From: Pseudomonadota bacterium
Lineage (GTDB): Bacteria; Pseudomonadota; Gammaproteobacteria; Enterobacterales; Succinivibrionaceae
Direction of reading: 5' to 3'
Length of the DNA: 5,373 bases
Assembly: GCA_023460615.1 (NCBI GenBank)
Contig: JAEWPL010000288.1
Location: forward strand, 1 to 5,373
The notes under the pieces were generated by a model. It made no database searches and was not told the origin of the DNA. It was given only the letters and a program-made list of their open reading frames with translations. The stretch's first letter is position 1. Every line of letters begins with the position of its first letter. Below, in pieces: positions 1-5,373 of the stretch. The translations under genes were made by a program, and so were the position numbers.

Positions 1-1
1 T

Positions 2-1324
2 GCGCTTAAGTTAAGTTTAAAACACAAAGCTGATGTTGATTTTCCAATGATTGGAGTCTTAAATTTTGCTAACCAAAAACACCGTGGTGGAGGTTATTTA
101 CATGGTGCTATGGCTCAAGAAGAGGAGCTTTGTAGGTGTACTACGTTGTATACAGCGCTTAAACACAAATTGGCTAATGATTATTACAATGAAAAGCGCA
201 ATAAAGAGAAATACCAAGTCTTATATAGCCCTAATGTGATAATCTTTAGAAACAGCCAATATCAAATTCTCAATGAATTTTTCCCAATTTCAGTAATTAC
301 CGCTGCAGCTCCTAATAAAAACTTAAATCCAGAACTTTTTTCAAATGATGAGGCAATGAAAAAAGTACTTTATTACAGAATCAGAAATATCATTCTTACA
401 GCAATAGATAATGGAGTTGAGTATTTAGTACTAGGTGCTTTTGGTTGTGGTGCTTTTCATAATGATCCAAAGCTCGTCGCTACATGTTTTTATGAGGTTT
501 TATTTGGAAAAGAGCAGTTACATAAGCACTTTAAAGAAATTTATTTTGCCATTCCGAAAATCTCTAGTGCAAGCCTTAAAAATTATCAAGCTTTTGAAAA
601 GGTATTAGGTAAAGTAAGTAGCACTGTATCTTTGGATTTTACTGAGGATTTAACCGACTTTATTCCAATGGCGGAGCCTGTAACTAAAAAGATCTCATAT
701 CCTGTTCCTATGATAAGTTCAGATATGCTCTATGAAGATCCTCTAAATAAGGTTATTGCTGGTGTATTCGCCGATGGCAGACCATATCTTGCGATATTTG
801 GTCATGATCCTGAGAATATCCATGATGTTAACGTTGACTATGTTTTCTCAACTAAAGAAATTCCAGAATACACTCAATATGATAAGGATAGTTATATAGC
901 AACGAGTGGTAATGACGGACCTATTAGAGAATTAGATGCAGCGCAAAGCTCATTTATTGCCTATAGCCATAGTATGAAACTAGATGACATTGAAACCACT
1001 AAAGAAATCTTTAAAGATGAGAACCACTATGATTGGTATTTAAAAAATCTTGGTGAGTATTTAATTAGGCAACAAGCAGTAAAGTTTAATACCGATGTTT
1101 TAAATTTAGGATTAAATACCTTTGATGACAACCTAGGAAATCCTATGGTGGTAGCTCACATAACCTTGCAAAATGATGATCTTGGACTTACAGCTGAAGT
1201 TCCCATTATTGAATCAGAATATTTGTTATATCTTGATAAATTAGGAATTCTTGATGATGATTTCGACGGCTACGATGATGACGAGGATGATGACGAAGAC
1301 AATATGTTCGAGATTCTAAAGTAG
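2..1324 (+). CDS. Microbial-type PARG macrodomain protein (TIGR02452/DUF2263-like), 5'-truncated, with unknown acidic C-terminal extension
   Basis: The reading frame is open to the left edge, so the true start lies outside the window; 440 codons are visible. Numbering from the internal Met at 47, the poly(ADP-ribose) glycohydrolase signature GGG-X7-QEE is at residues 14-26, within NFANQKHRGGGYLHGAMAQEE. It is followed by LCRCTTLY (28-35), a YSPNVIIFR block (60-68), ITAAAPN (84-90) and LGAFGCGAFHNDP (129-141), the usual order in the microbial PARG/TIGR02452 family. Proteins with this fold bind ADP-ribose and, in characterised PARGs, remove it from modified targets; activity on protein or nucleic acid is not decided here. 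The macrodomain ends near residue 190. Residues 191-402 match nothing I recognise, and the last 23 residues are almost all Asp/Glu. No signal peptide or membrane segment is visible, so it is probably cytoplasmic. Family call is confident; the biological target is unknown. Confidence 0.85.
   Translation, partial: ALKLSLKHKADVDFPMIGVLNFANQKHRGGGYLHGAMAQEEELCRCTTLYTALKHKLANDYYNEKRNKEKYQVLYSPNVIIFRNSQYQILNEFFPISVITAAAPNKNLNPELFSNDEAMKKVLYYRIRNIILTAIDNGVEYLVLGAFGCGAFHNDPKLVATCFYEVLFGKEQLHKHFKEIYFAIPKISSASLKNYQAFEKVLGKVSSTVSLDFTEDLTDFIPMAEPVTKKISYPVPMISSDMLYEDPLNKVIAGVFADGRPYLAIFGHDPENIHDVNVDYVFSTKEIPEYTQYDKDSYIATSGNDGPIRELDAAQSSFIAYSHSMKLDDIETTKEIFKDENHYDWYLKNLGEYLIRQQAVKFNTDVLNLGLNTFDDNLGNPMVVAHITLQNDDLGLTAEVPIIESEYLLYLDKLGILDDDFDGYDDDEDDDEDNMFEILK
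1274..1297 (+). repeat. Two tandem copies of a 12-bp unit encoding the acidic tail
   Basis: GATGATGACGAG (1274-1285) is followed directly by GATGATGACGAA (1286-1297), 11 of 12 bases identical. The unit encodes Asp-Asp-Asp-Glu and lies in the acidic tail of the macrodomain protein. Because it is a multiple of three, copy-number change would lengthen or shorten the tail without shifting frame. Confidence 0.6.
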
Positions 1325-1345
1325 AGTAGTATTCGTTCAAATCAA

Positions 1346-1375
1346 AATAAAACCACCTCAAATGGTGGTTTTATT
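1346..1375. terminator. Bidirectional Rho-independent terminator between convergent genes
   Basis: A perfect 12-bp stem, AATAAAACCACC (1346-1357) paired with GGTGGTTTTATT (1364-1375), encloses a 6-nt loop. The distal part of each arm gives a U-rich run in the transcript in either direction. It sits between the stop of the macrodomain gene (1324) and the stop of the facing lipoprotein gene (1388), so one hairpin probably ends both transcripts. Confidence 0.85.
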
Positions 1376-1387
1376 CTAGAGTGGCTA

Positions 1388-1864
1388 TTATAAATCTACA
1401 TCTTCGTTGCCAGTTAATAAAGCATTTACAACTTTATCGATATAATCTTGAGCACCATAAGAGCCATCAAAGTAAACTTTTCTTCTTAGACCAATATTTG
1501 CTAATGGGAAGAAAGTTGTTGAATTGTGATTTATTTTGTAAATCTTGAAGTTGGTCTTCTTAGTGAAAGTATGTTTGAACTTTGCAGAGTAGATAAAGTA
1601 ATGTGAGCAATCAGAGTCTCTTGCCTCTTCAACGGAGCCAACTTGTTGTGTAGGCATAGATAGCTTATCAAAGGAATTTTGAATAAACTTCTCAAGAGCT
1701 AAGGTTTCTCTTCTATTGGTCTTATGGTATAGAGTTAGGAAACAAACCTTTTGGATCTCGCTTTGATCATAATTCTCTTTGATATTAACTTTGCTTCCGC
1801 AAGCTGAAGTTAGTAAGGTTGAAGCAACGATAGTTGCTACGATTGCTAATTTGCTTAATTTCAT
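1388..1864 (-). CDS. Small lipoprotein, downstream paralogue of a tandem pair
   Basis: 158 residues. A lysine-bearing N-terminus (MKLSK), a hydrophobic stretch at about 6-18 and LLTSAC ending at Cys22 form a signal peptidase II lipobox. The +2 residue is Gly rather than Asp, which under the standard Lol rule favours the outer membrane. The mature part has two cysteines, Cys41 (in QKVC) and Cys86 (in SDC), that could form a periplasmic disulfide. I count about 56% identity (89/158) without gaps to the lipoprotein at 2181-2657. The pattern of a KVC strand, a DCxHY segment and a C-terminal DKVVxxLLTG loosely resembles lipoproteins annotated as the Sbal_3080 family; this is a tentative resemblance and the function is unknown. 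The start at 1864 is preceded by TAGGTTA, with an AGG 8 nt from the ATG. It is probably monocistronic, with its own promoter and terminator. Confidence 0.85.
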   Translation of the reverse strand: MKLSKLAIVATIVASTLLTSACGSKVNIKENYDQSEIQKVCFLTLYHKTNRRETLALEKFIQNSFDKLSMPTQQVGSVEEARDSDCSHYFIYSAKFKHTFTKKTNFKIYKINHNSTTFFPLANIGLRRKVYFDGSYGAQDYIDKVVNALLTGNEDVDL

Positions 1865-1889
1865 ATAAGTAACCTATAGTATGATTTTG

Positions 1890-1906
1890 ATGAATTGATA
1901 ATTCAT
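1890..1906. repeat. Short perfect inverted repeat in the leader of the downstream lipoprotein gene
   Basis: ATGAATT-GAT-AATTCAT has 7-bp arms and a 3-bp centre. It lies between the predicted -10 box (1934-1939) and the start codon (1864), so it would be in the 5' untranslated leader or act as a downstream operator. The upstream paralogue's leader is about 28 nt shorter and lacks it. In AT-rich DNA such palindromes also arise by chance. Confidence 0.4.
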
Positions 1907-1933
1907 ATTCTATTTAGGATTATCTTCACGTGG

Positions 1934-1962
1934 ATAATAAAATAGTTAACCACTACCTTCAA
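1934..1962 (-). promoter_or_regulatory. Predicted sigma-70 promoter of the downstream lipoprotein gene
   Basis: On the minus strand, -35 TTGAAG (1957-1962) and -10 TATTAT (1934-1939) are separated by exactly 17 bp. The hexamers and spacing are the same as those upstream of the paralogue at 2181-2657, and 18 of 23 bases from the -10 onwards match between the two. Transcription would start near 1927, leaving a leader of about 60 nt. Confidence 0.6.
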
Positions 1963-2130
1963 GGCAATTTTCTATTTTAGGTGATATAGATCGAAAATTG
2001 TTCCTTATTCCTTTCTTTCACTACTACTGACAGCTTCTTGAAATTTTTGGGAGTAGTCTGATTTTTAGGCTTTACCTTCAGAATAATAGTTGATAATGGT
2101 TTATCAATAATTTATCGCTTGAGCAGTTAA
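1963..2130. other. Intergenic DNA with no gene detected
   Basis: This stretch lies between the terminator of the upstream lipoprotein gene and the promoter of the downstream one. I see no open frame with a ribosome site. It holds two weak inverted repeats: CAATTTTC (1965-1972) with GAAAATTG (1993-2000), 20 bp apart, and TTGATAA (2090-2096) with TTATCAA (2101-2107) around a 4-nt loop. Both are AT-rich and may be chance; no role is assigned. Confidence 0.5.
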
Positions 2131-2158
2131 AATAAAACAACCTCCATCAAGGAGGTTG
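2131..2158 (-). terminator. Rho-independent terminator of the upstream lipoprotein gene
   Basis: An 8-bp stem, CAACCTCC (2138-2145) with GGAGGTTG (2151-2158), has a 5-nt loop. Read on the minus strand it is followed by TTTTATTTT (2137 down to 2129), a good U-tract, about 20 nt after the lipoprotein stop codon. It separates the two lipoprotein genes into distinct transcription units. Confidence 0.85.
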
Positions 2159-2180
2159 CAATTAAGACTATCTAATAAAA

Positions 2181-2657
2181 TTAGAATTGTGCTGATTCAT
2201 CACCTGTTAATAAGGTATGAACAACCTTATCTAAAATTGCTTGGGCATTGTGAGAACCATCAAAATAAATATTTTCTTTTAGAGTGATGTTTGCAAGTGA
2301 GAAGAAAGTAAGTGAATTATGGTTTACTTTATAGAACTTATATGTAGTTTTCGTTGCGAAGGTATGTTTAAAATTAGCATAATAGCCTAAATAATGGGTA
2401 CAATCTGACTTTCTTGCTTCTTCAACAGTCTCAACTTGCTTAGTTGGAATACTAAAATTGCTAAATGACTTTAGAATTAAATTATCTAGAGCTTGAAAAC
2501 CAGCTCTGCCTGTAATTTTGTAGCGAGAAACAACACAAACCTTTTGAATTTCGCTTTGATCATAATTCTCTTTGATATTAACTCTGTTTGTACATGCGGT
2601 GGCTAATATAGTTGAAGCAAAAAGACCAATTCCAAGAATAATTTTGTTTAATTTCAT
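2181..2657 (-). CDS. Small lipoprotein, upstream paralogue of a tandem pair
   Basis: 158 residues from the ATG at 2657. This start is chosen over an in-frame TTG at 2726 for three reasons. AGGA (2664-2667) stands 6 nt before the ATG. The protein then begins MKLNK with a hydrophobic stretch and a lipobox ILATAC ending at Cys22, matching the paralogue. The TTG at 2726 is part of a predicted -35 box. Thr at +2 favours outer-membrane sorting. The mature segment VNIKENYDQSEIQKVC (26-41) is identical to the paralogue; overall identity is about 56% without gaps. Cys41 and Cys86 are conserved in both. Loose resemblance to Sbal_3080-type lipoproteins is tentative, and no function can be assigned. It is flanked by its own promoter and terminator. 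Confidence 0.85.
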   Translation of the reverse strand: MKLNKIILGIGLFASTILATACTNRVNIKENYDQSEIQKVCVVSRYKITGRAGFQALDNLILKSFSNFSIPTKQVETVEEARKSDCTHYLGYYANFKHTFATKTTYKFYKVNHNSLTFFSLANITLKENIYFDGSHNAQAILDKVVHTLLTGDESAQF

Positions 2658-2697
2658 TTTTGATCCTATAAAAAAATTGTGGATTAACTTTATCTTG

Positions 2698-2726
2698 ATA
2701 ATAAGACTGTTAGTTGTTTTCTTCAA
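2698..2726 (-). promoter_or_regulatory. Predicted sigma-70 promoter of the upstream lipoprotein gene
   Basis: On the minus strand, -35 TTGAAG (2721-2726) and -10 TATTAT (2698-2703, five of six consensus bases) have a 17-bp spacer. The start of transcription would be near 2691, giving a leader of about 34 nt to the ATG at 2657. The same hexamers and spacing precede the paralogue, which raises confidence in both. Confidence 0.65.
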
Positions 2727-2741
2727 GAGTTTAAGTCTTAT
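2701..2741. promoter_or_regulatory. Inverted repeat flanking the -35 box, possible operator
   Basis: ATAAGACT (2701-2708) and AGTCTTAT (2734-2741) are perfect 8-bp inverted repeats whose centres are 33 bp apart, about three helical turns. They bracket the -35 hexamer of the upstream lipoprotein promoter. A dimeric regulator could bind here. The arms do not recur at the paralogue's promoter, and the call rests on symmetry alone. Confidence 0.3.
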
Positions 2742-2742
2742 C

Positions 2743-2763
2743 TTATGATTTAGTTTATGATTT
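2743..2763. repeat. Short direct repeat in the divergent promoter region
   Basis: TTATGATTT occurs at 2743-2751 and again at 2755-2763, 12 bp apart, between the divergent lipoprotein and ATPase promoters. It may be a pair of half-sites or chance in AT-rich DNA. Confidence 0.25.
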
Positions 2764-2808
2764 CAGCTAGCAAGGAAACTTAGTAGCCTTTTTTGTCGCA
2801 TTGATAAT

Positions 2809-2840
2809 TTGAAATCAAGATTACAATTGTCTTGTATAAT
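2809..2840 (+). promoter_or_regulatory. Predicted promoter of the AAA-ATPase/nuclease gene with a long, dyad-filled spacer
   Basis: A perfect -10 TATAAT (2835-2840) is preceded by the best available -35, TTGAAA (2809-2814), at a 20-bp spacing instead of the usual 17. The spacer contains the inverted repeat CAAGA (2816-2820) / TCTTG (2830-2834), plus the palindrome ACAATTGT (2823-2830). An overlong spacer carrying a dyad is the layout of MerR-family promoters, but no such regulator is in the window. Transcription would begin near 2847, after the alternative TTG start at 2832, which supports the ATG at 2871. Confidence 0.5.
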
Positions 2841-2870
2841 AAAATTAATCATAAATTTGAAGGTAAAAAA

Positions 2871-4670
2871 ATGGCAGTTTTTAGTCAATTAACAACAAAA
2901 ATTCCGCGATCACAATGTTTTGAAAAGTTTATGTTAAATAATTGGATATATGTTGATAAGACAGATTTTATCCATAATCTAGCTAAGAATAGAGGAGCCT
3001 TCTTTCTATATAGACCACGTCGATTTGGTAAGTCTACTTTAGTATCAACTTTTGAAGAATTATTTTTACATGGTACCAAGCCATTTGTTGATGAATCAGG
3101 TAAAAAGCAAGAGTCATATTTTAAAGGCTTAAAAATTGAAAAGCTTTGGAATGATCATCAAGATTACAAAGTCATTCATCTTGATTTTTCAACTTTTATC
3201 TCTGATATCACTGATTTTTTAAATAAGAATCCAGAGCTTAAAACTTCCGACAATTCTTTTAATGCAGAGCAGTATGTAAGTTTATTTAATTATCATTTTG
3301 CAAGAACAATACATGCAATCAGCGATCAGAGTTCCATAAATGAATCTCTATCAGGCGAGCTTATTATCAATAGATTTAAAGATCTGATCTTATCCTGCGG
3401 TAAAAATAAAGTTGTACTTTTAATTGATGAGTATGATTTTCCAATTACTCATTTTCCAGATATTTTGCCAAAAGAAGAGCAAGAAAAGTATGTTAGCTTA
3501 GTTACATCTTTCCTTAAATCCTTTTATGCATTAGTAAAAACTTACAACTCTTACTTTAGATTTATCTTTATTACTGGCATTACACGCTATAAAGATGCAG
3601 CATTACTTACTTTAGGTAATACTATTACGGATATATCTCAATATCCTGAGTTTGGTACGATAGCAGGCTTTACAAGGGACGAGATTAAACACTACTTTTA
3701 TGACAACCTAGTGTGTCAAGCTGCAATTTACTATGAAAAAGCTCAAGAGAATATAAGTGATTTAGATGTTGAGAATTTGTTAGATCTTCTGGCAACTTGG
3801 TATGACGGCTATTGCTTTGATAGCTTAGGTAAAACTCATGTTTTCTCAACTATTTCAATTTTAGGATTCTTCAAAAATTCAAATAGAGAGGAGATGTTTA
3901 GTGATTATTGGTTTGATCTTGGTGGAATACCTACAATTCTTATCAACAACGCTAAACAACTAGTAGATCATAAGATCATCAATCCTTTTAGCAAACAGAA
4001 CTTGTTTATTGTTGATAAAAATACATTTTTAAGTCCTCAAAGCTTAGATTCAATGATAAGTCCTGTATTGTTGTTTCAAACAGGCTATTTAACCATTGCA
4101 AGATCCTTTACTAATCAAGTGTATCTAAAATTTCCAAATCTTGAGTTGAAAAGAGCTTTTAATACACTGCAGAGCACTTACCTATTTAATGATGATAGTA
4201 ATTCCTTGCTACAAGCTCAAAACGGTGAAGCTGTAATTTTTAATGACTCAAGTGTAAGTTTAGACTTTAATTGTACAGTTGAAACTTTAAAGAGCTTTTT
4301 TAATCAAATTCTAAATTTAATTCCTTACAATCAGTTCTCCTTGAATGATGAAGCTGCCGTTGCAAGCTCAATCTTTTTGTATTTGAAAGGTCGAGATTTA
4401 ATCTGTGAGGCTGAAACTCAAAATTGTATTGGTCGTTCTGATTTAAAGGTATATCTAAACTCTCATCAAGTGTTTATTTTTGAGTTTAAGTATTTACCTG
4501 AAAATTCAGCTGTGACAGCTACGTCATTACTAGAGAGAGCTCAAGATCAGATCTTAGAGAAGAGATATGGAGCTATTGCAAATACACAAGTAAGAGCCTT
4601 TGCACTTTTGTATTCTCAAAAAGAAAAACAATTGACTTTAATGTCAGAAGTTAAGCTTGTAAATCCTTAA
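2871..4670 (+). CDS. AAA-ATPase-like protein with C-terminal PD-(D/E)XK nuclease-like domain (DUF1703 type)
   Basis: 599 residues, full length for the family. The ATG at 2871 has GAAGG (2859-2863) 7 nt upstream; a TTG at 2832 would lie before the predicted transcription start. The N-terminal AAA-ATPase-like domain (PF09820 type) shows YVDKT (27-31), Walker A RPRRFGKST (48-56, Lys54), Walker B VVLLIDEYD (181-189, Asp186/Glu187), the conserved FITGITRYKD (233-242) and WYDGY (310-314). The C-terminal domain (PDDEXK_9/PF08011 type) shows GRSD (521-524), FEFK (537-540) and AxxQIxxKRY (557-566), so the nuclease-like active-site residues look intact. Family members are widespread, often in many copies, in gut bacteria, and their cellular role is not established; a nucleic-acid or mobile-element role is often guessed. 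No signal peptide is seen, so it is likely cytoplasmic. It is a single gene between a divergent lipoprotein gene and convergent flgE. No plus-strand terminator is obvious after the stop. Confidence 0.93.
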   Translation: MAVFSQLTTKIPRSQCFEKFMLNNWIYVDKTDFIHNLAKNRGAFFLYRPRRFGKSTLVSTFEELFLHGTKPFVDESGKKQESYFKGLKIEKLWNDHQDYKVIHLDFSTFISDITDFLNKNPELKTSDNSFNAEQYVSLFNYHFARTIHAISDQSSINESLSGELIINRFKDLILSCGKNKVVLLIDEYDFPITHFPDILPKEEQEKYVSLVTSFLKSFYALVKTYNSYFRFIFITGITRYKDAALLTLGNTITDISQYPEFGTIAGFTRDEIKHYFYDNLVCQAAIYYEKAQENISDLDVENLLDLLATWYDGYCFDSLGKTHVFSTISILGFFKNSNREEMFSDYWFDLGGIPTILINNAKQLVDHKIINPFSKQNLFIVDKNTFLSPQSLDSMISPVLLFQTGYLTIARSFTNQVYLKFPNLELKRAFNTLQSTYLFNDDSNSLLQAQNGEAVIFNDSSVSLDFNCTVETLKSFFNQILNLIPYNQFSLNDEAAVASSIFLYLKGRDLICEAETQNCIGRSDLKVYLNSHQVFIFEFKYLPENSAVTATSLLERAQDQILEKRYGAIANTQVRAFALLYSQKEKQLTLMSEVKLVNP

Positions 4671-4763
4671 ATCAAGTTTAAGCAAAGCTAAAAGGCTTAT
4701 AGTGTATCTTGGACTTTGATGCCGAAAATTGGTTTGAAGAAAAGTTTTAGGATAGCCTAAAAA

Positions 4764-4795
4764 ATAAAAAAAGCCTCACCAAAATCTTGGTGAGG
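4764..4795 (-). terminator. Rho-independent terminator of flgE
   Basis: CCTCACCAA (4774-4782) pairs with TTGGTGAGG (4787-4795), a 9-bp GC-containing stem with a 4-nt loop. On the minus strand it is followed by CTTTTTTTATTTT, a strong U-tract. It lies about 30 nt beyond the flgE stop. In the plus direction the hairpin is followed by TAACAAC, so it would be a poor terminator for the ATPase gene. Confidence 0.9.
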
Positions 4796-4827
4796 TAACA
4801 ACTATCTAAAAGAGAAACTATTTAAAT

Positions 4828-5373
4828 TTAGCGGATATTCATAATTGAATCCATTGCTGTATTCTGAGTCTGTAAAGCTTGTGAGTTAGCTTGATAAGTA
4901 CGTTGAGCAATGATTAAGTCAACTAATTCTGTTGCAAGCTCTACATTTGATAACTCTAAGTTTGCACCTTTGATGGCACCTGCCATACCAGTATTTGCTT
5001 CACAAGGTTGTACATCACCTGAGTTAATAGATTCCATCCATTGAGTATCACCAATCTTGATTAAACCTTGTGGGTTTTGGAAGTTAGCCATTGCAAGTTT
5101 AGTGATAGCCTTAGTAGTACCGTTAGAGTAAGCTGCTAGGATGATACCGTCTTCATTTACTGAAACGTTATCTAAAACACCAGTTGAGTAACCATCGTTA
5201 GTAACATTTGATACACTGAACTTTGAGCTACCATATTGGGTGAAATCAAGTTTGATGTTAACGTCTTGATCATCTGCTACAGCACCACCCATTGCAGCAA
5301 CTAAGGTCTGAGTGCCACCTGGACGAGTGTGGTTAGAGTTAGCATTTGATAAGAAGATAGCTGATGGAACCAT
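4828..5373 (-). CDS. flgE: Flagellar hook protein FlgE, C-terminal part (5'-truncated by the window edge)
   Basis: 181 residues are visible; the Met at the right edge is internal, since the middle of the hook protein is already under way. The segment covers the end of the outer hook domain and the C-terminal rod-like region: DFTQYGS (43-49), DGYSTGVLDNVSV (60-72), DGIILAAYSNG (75-85), LAMANFQNPQGL (93-104), GDTQW (108-112), then the terminal coiled-coil segment SNVELATELVDLIIAQRTYQ (142-161) and NTAMDSIMNIR (171-181). The ending SNVELATELV...MNIR separates it from FlgG and FlgF. FlgE polymerises outside the cell into the universal joint between rod and filament. A terminator follows at once, so flgF does not come next, unlike the enterobacterial flgB-J operon. 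A cysteine at fragment residue 124 is unusual for an external flagellar protein. Confidence 0.95.
   Translation of the reverse strand: MVPSAIFLSNANSNHTRPGGTQTLVAAMGGAVADDQDVNIKLDFTQYGSSKFSVSNVTNDGYSTGVLDNVSVNEDGIILAAYSNGTTKAITKLAMANFQNPQGLIKIGDTQWMESINSGDVQPCEANTGMAGAIKGANLELSNVELATELVDLIIAQRTYQANSQALQTQNTAMDSIMNIR

Noticed and set aside
47..49. ATG as the start of the macrodomain gene
   Set aside because: The frame is open upstream to the edge, no ribosome site precedes the ATG, and starting there would remove the first part of the macrodomain.
2658..2726. A longer version of the upstream lipoprotein starting at TTG 2726
   Set aside because: The extra 23 residues would push the signal peptide inward, the TTG overlaps the predicted -35 box, and the ATG at 2657 has a good ribosome site and matches the paralogue's length.
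2832..2870. A longer AAA-ATPase protein starting at TTG 2832
   Set aside because: The codon directly precedes the TATAAT box, so it is probably not transcribed; the ATG at 2871 has GAAGG 7 nt upstream and the family's conserved region starts after it.
2885..3079. A 64-codon minus-strand open frame
   Set aside because: It lies wholly inside the AAA-ATPase-like domain coding sequence on the other strand, opposite the Walker A region, has no recognisable domain, and is best explained as a shadow of that gene.
2..4670. A defence system combining the macrodomain protein and the ATPase/nuclease
   Set aside because: The two genes are separated by two lipoprotein genes on the other strand with their own promoters and terminators; nothing in the sequence links them.
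4671..4763. A terminator or small RNA gene after the ATPase gene
   Set aside because: Only weak distant pairing is visible (AGGCT near 4692 with AGCCT near 4755) and no plus-strand U-tract follows, so I could not support a call.

Overview
The window is AT-rich (by eye roughly one third G+C). It suggests a low-GC, flagellated Gram-negative bacterium. The evidence is a flagellar hook gene, two lipoproteins with lipobox signal peptides suited to an outer membrane, and a compact layout with Rho-independent terminators. The protein flavours, especially the AAA-ATPase/PD-(D/E)XK gene that is abundant in gut bacteria, would fit a gut gammaproteobacterium such as a member of the Succinivibrionaceae. 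That placement is inference, not proof.

Layout, left to right. (1) Positions 2-1324, plus strand: the 3' part of a microbial-type PARG (TIGR02452/DUF2263-like) macrodomain gene with a long unrecognised C-terminal extension and a very acidic tail. It runs off the left edge. (2) A perfect 12-bp hairpin at 1346-1375 that can serve as a bidirectional terminator. (3) Two minus-strand paralogous lipoprotein genes of 158 codons each, at 1388-1864 and 2181-2657. Each has its own promoter and terminator, and both promoters have the same hexamers, TTGAAG-N17-TATTAT. (4) A divergent intergenic region at 2658-2870 with promoters facing both ways. (5) Positions 2871-4670, plus strand: a full-length AAA-ATPase-like protein with a C-terminal PD-(D/E)XK nuclease-like domain. 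(6) A strong minus-strand terminator at 4764-4795, followed by the C-terminal 181 residues of flagellar hook protein FlgE (4828-5373, minus strand), which runs off the right edge.

The genes do not form one operon. Orientation changes between the macrodomain gene, the lipoprotein pair, the ATPase gene and flgE, and most units are bounded by their own terminators. I see no mobile element, CRISPR array, tRNA or rRNA. The most interesting signals are the lipoprotein duplication, which carried its promoter with it and contains a 48-bp stretch that is nearly identical in DNA; a promoter for the ATPase gene with an unusually long spacer filled by a dyad; and the macrodomain gene's unknown C-terminal region. 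I found no convincing evidence that these genes form a single new system.
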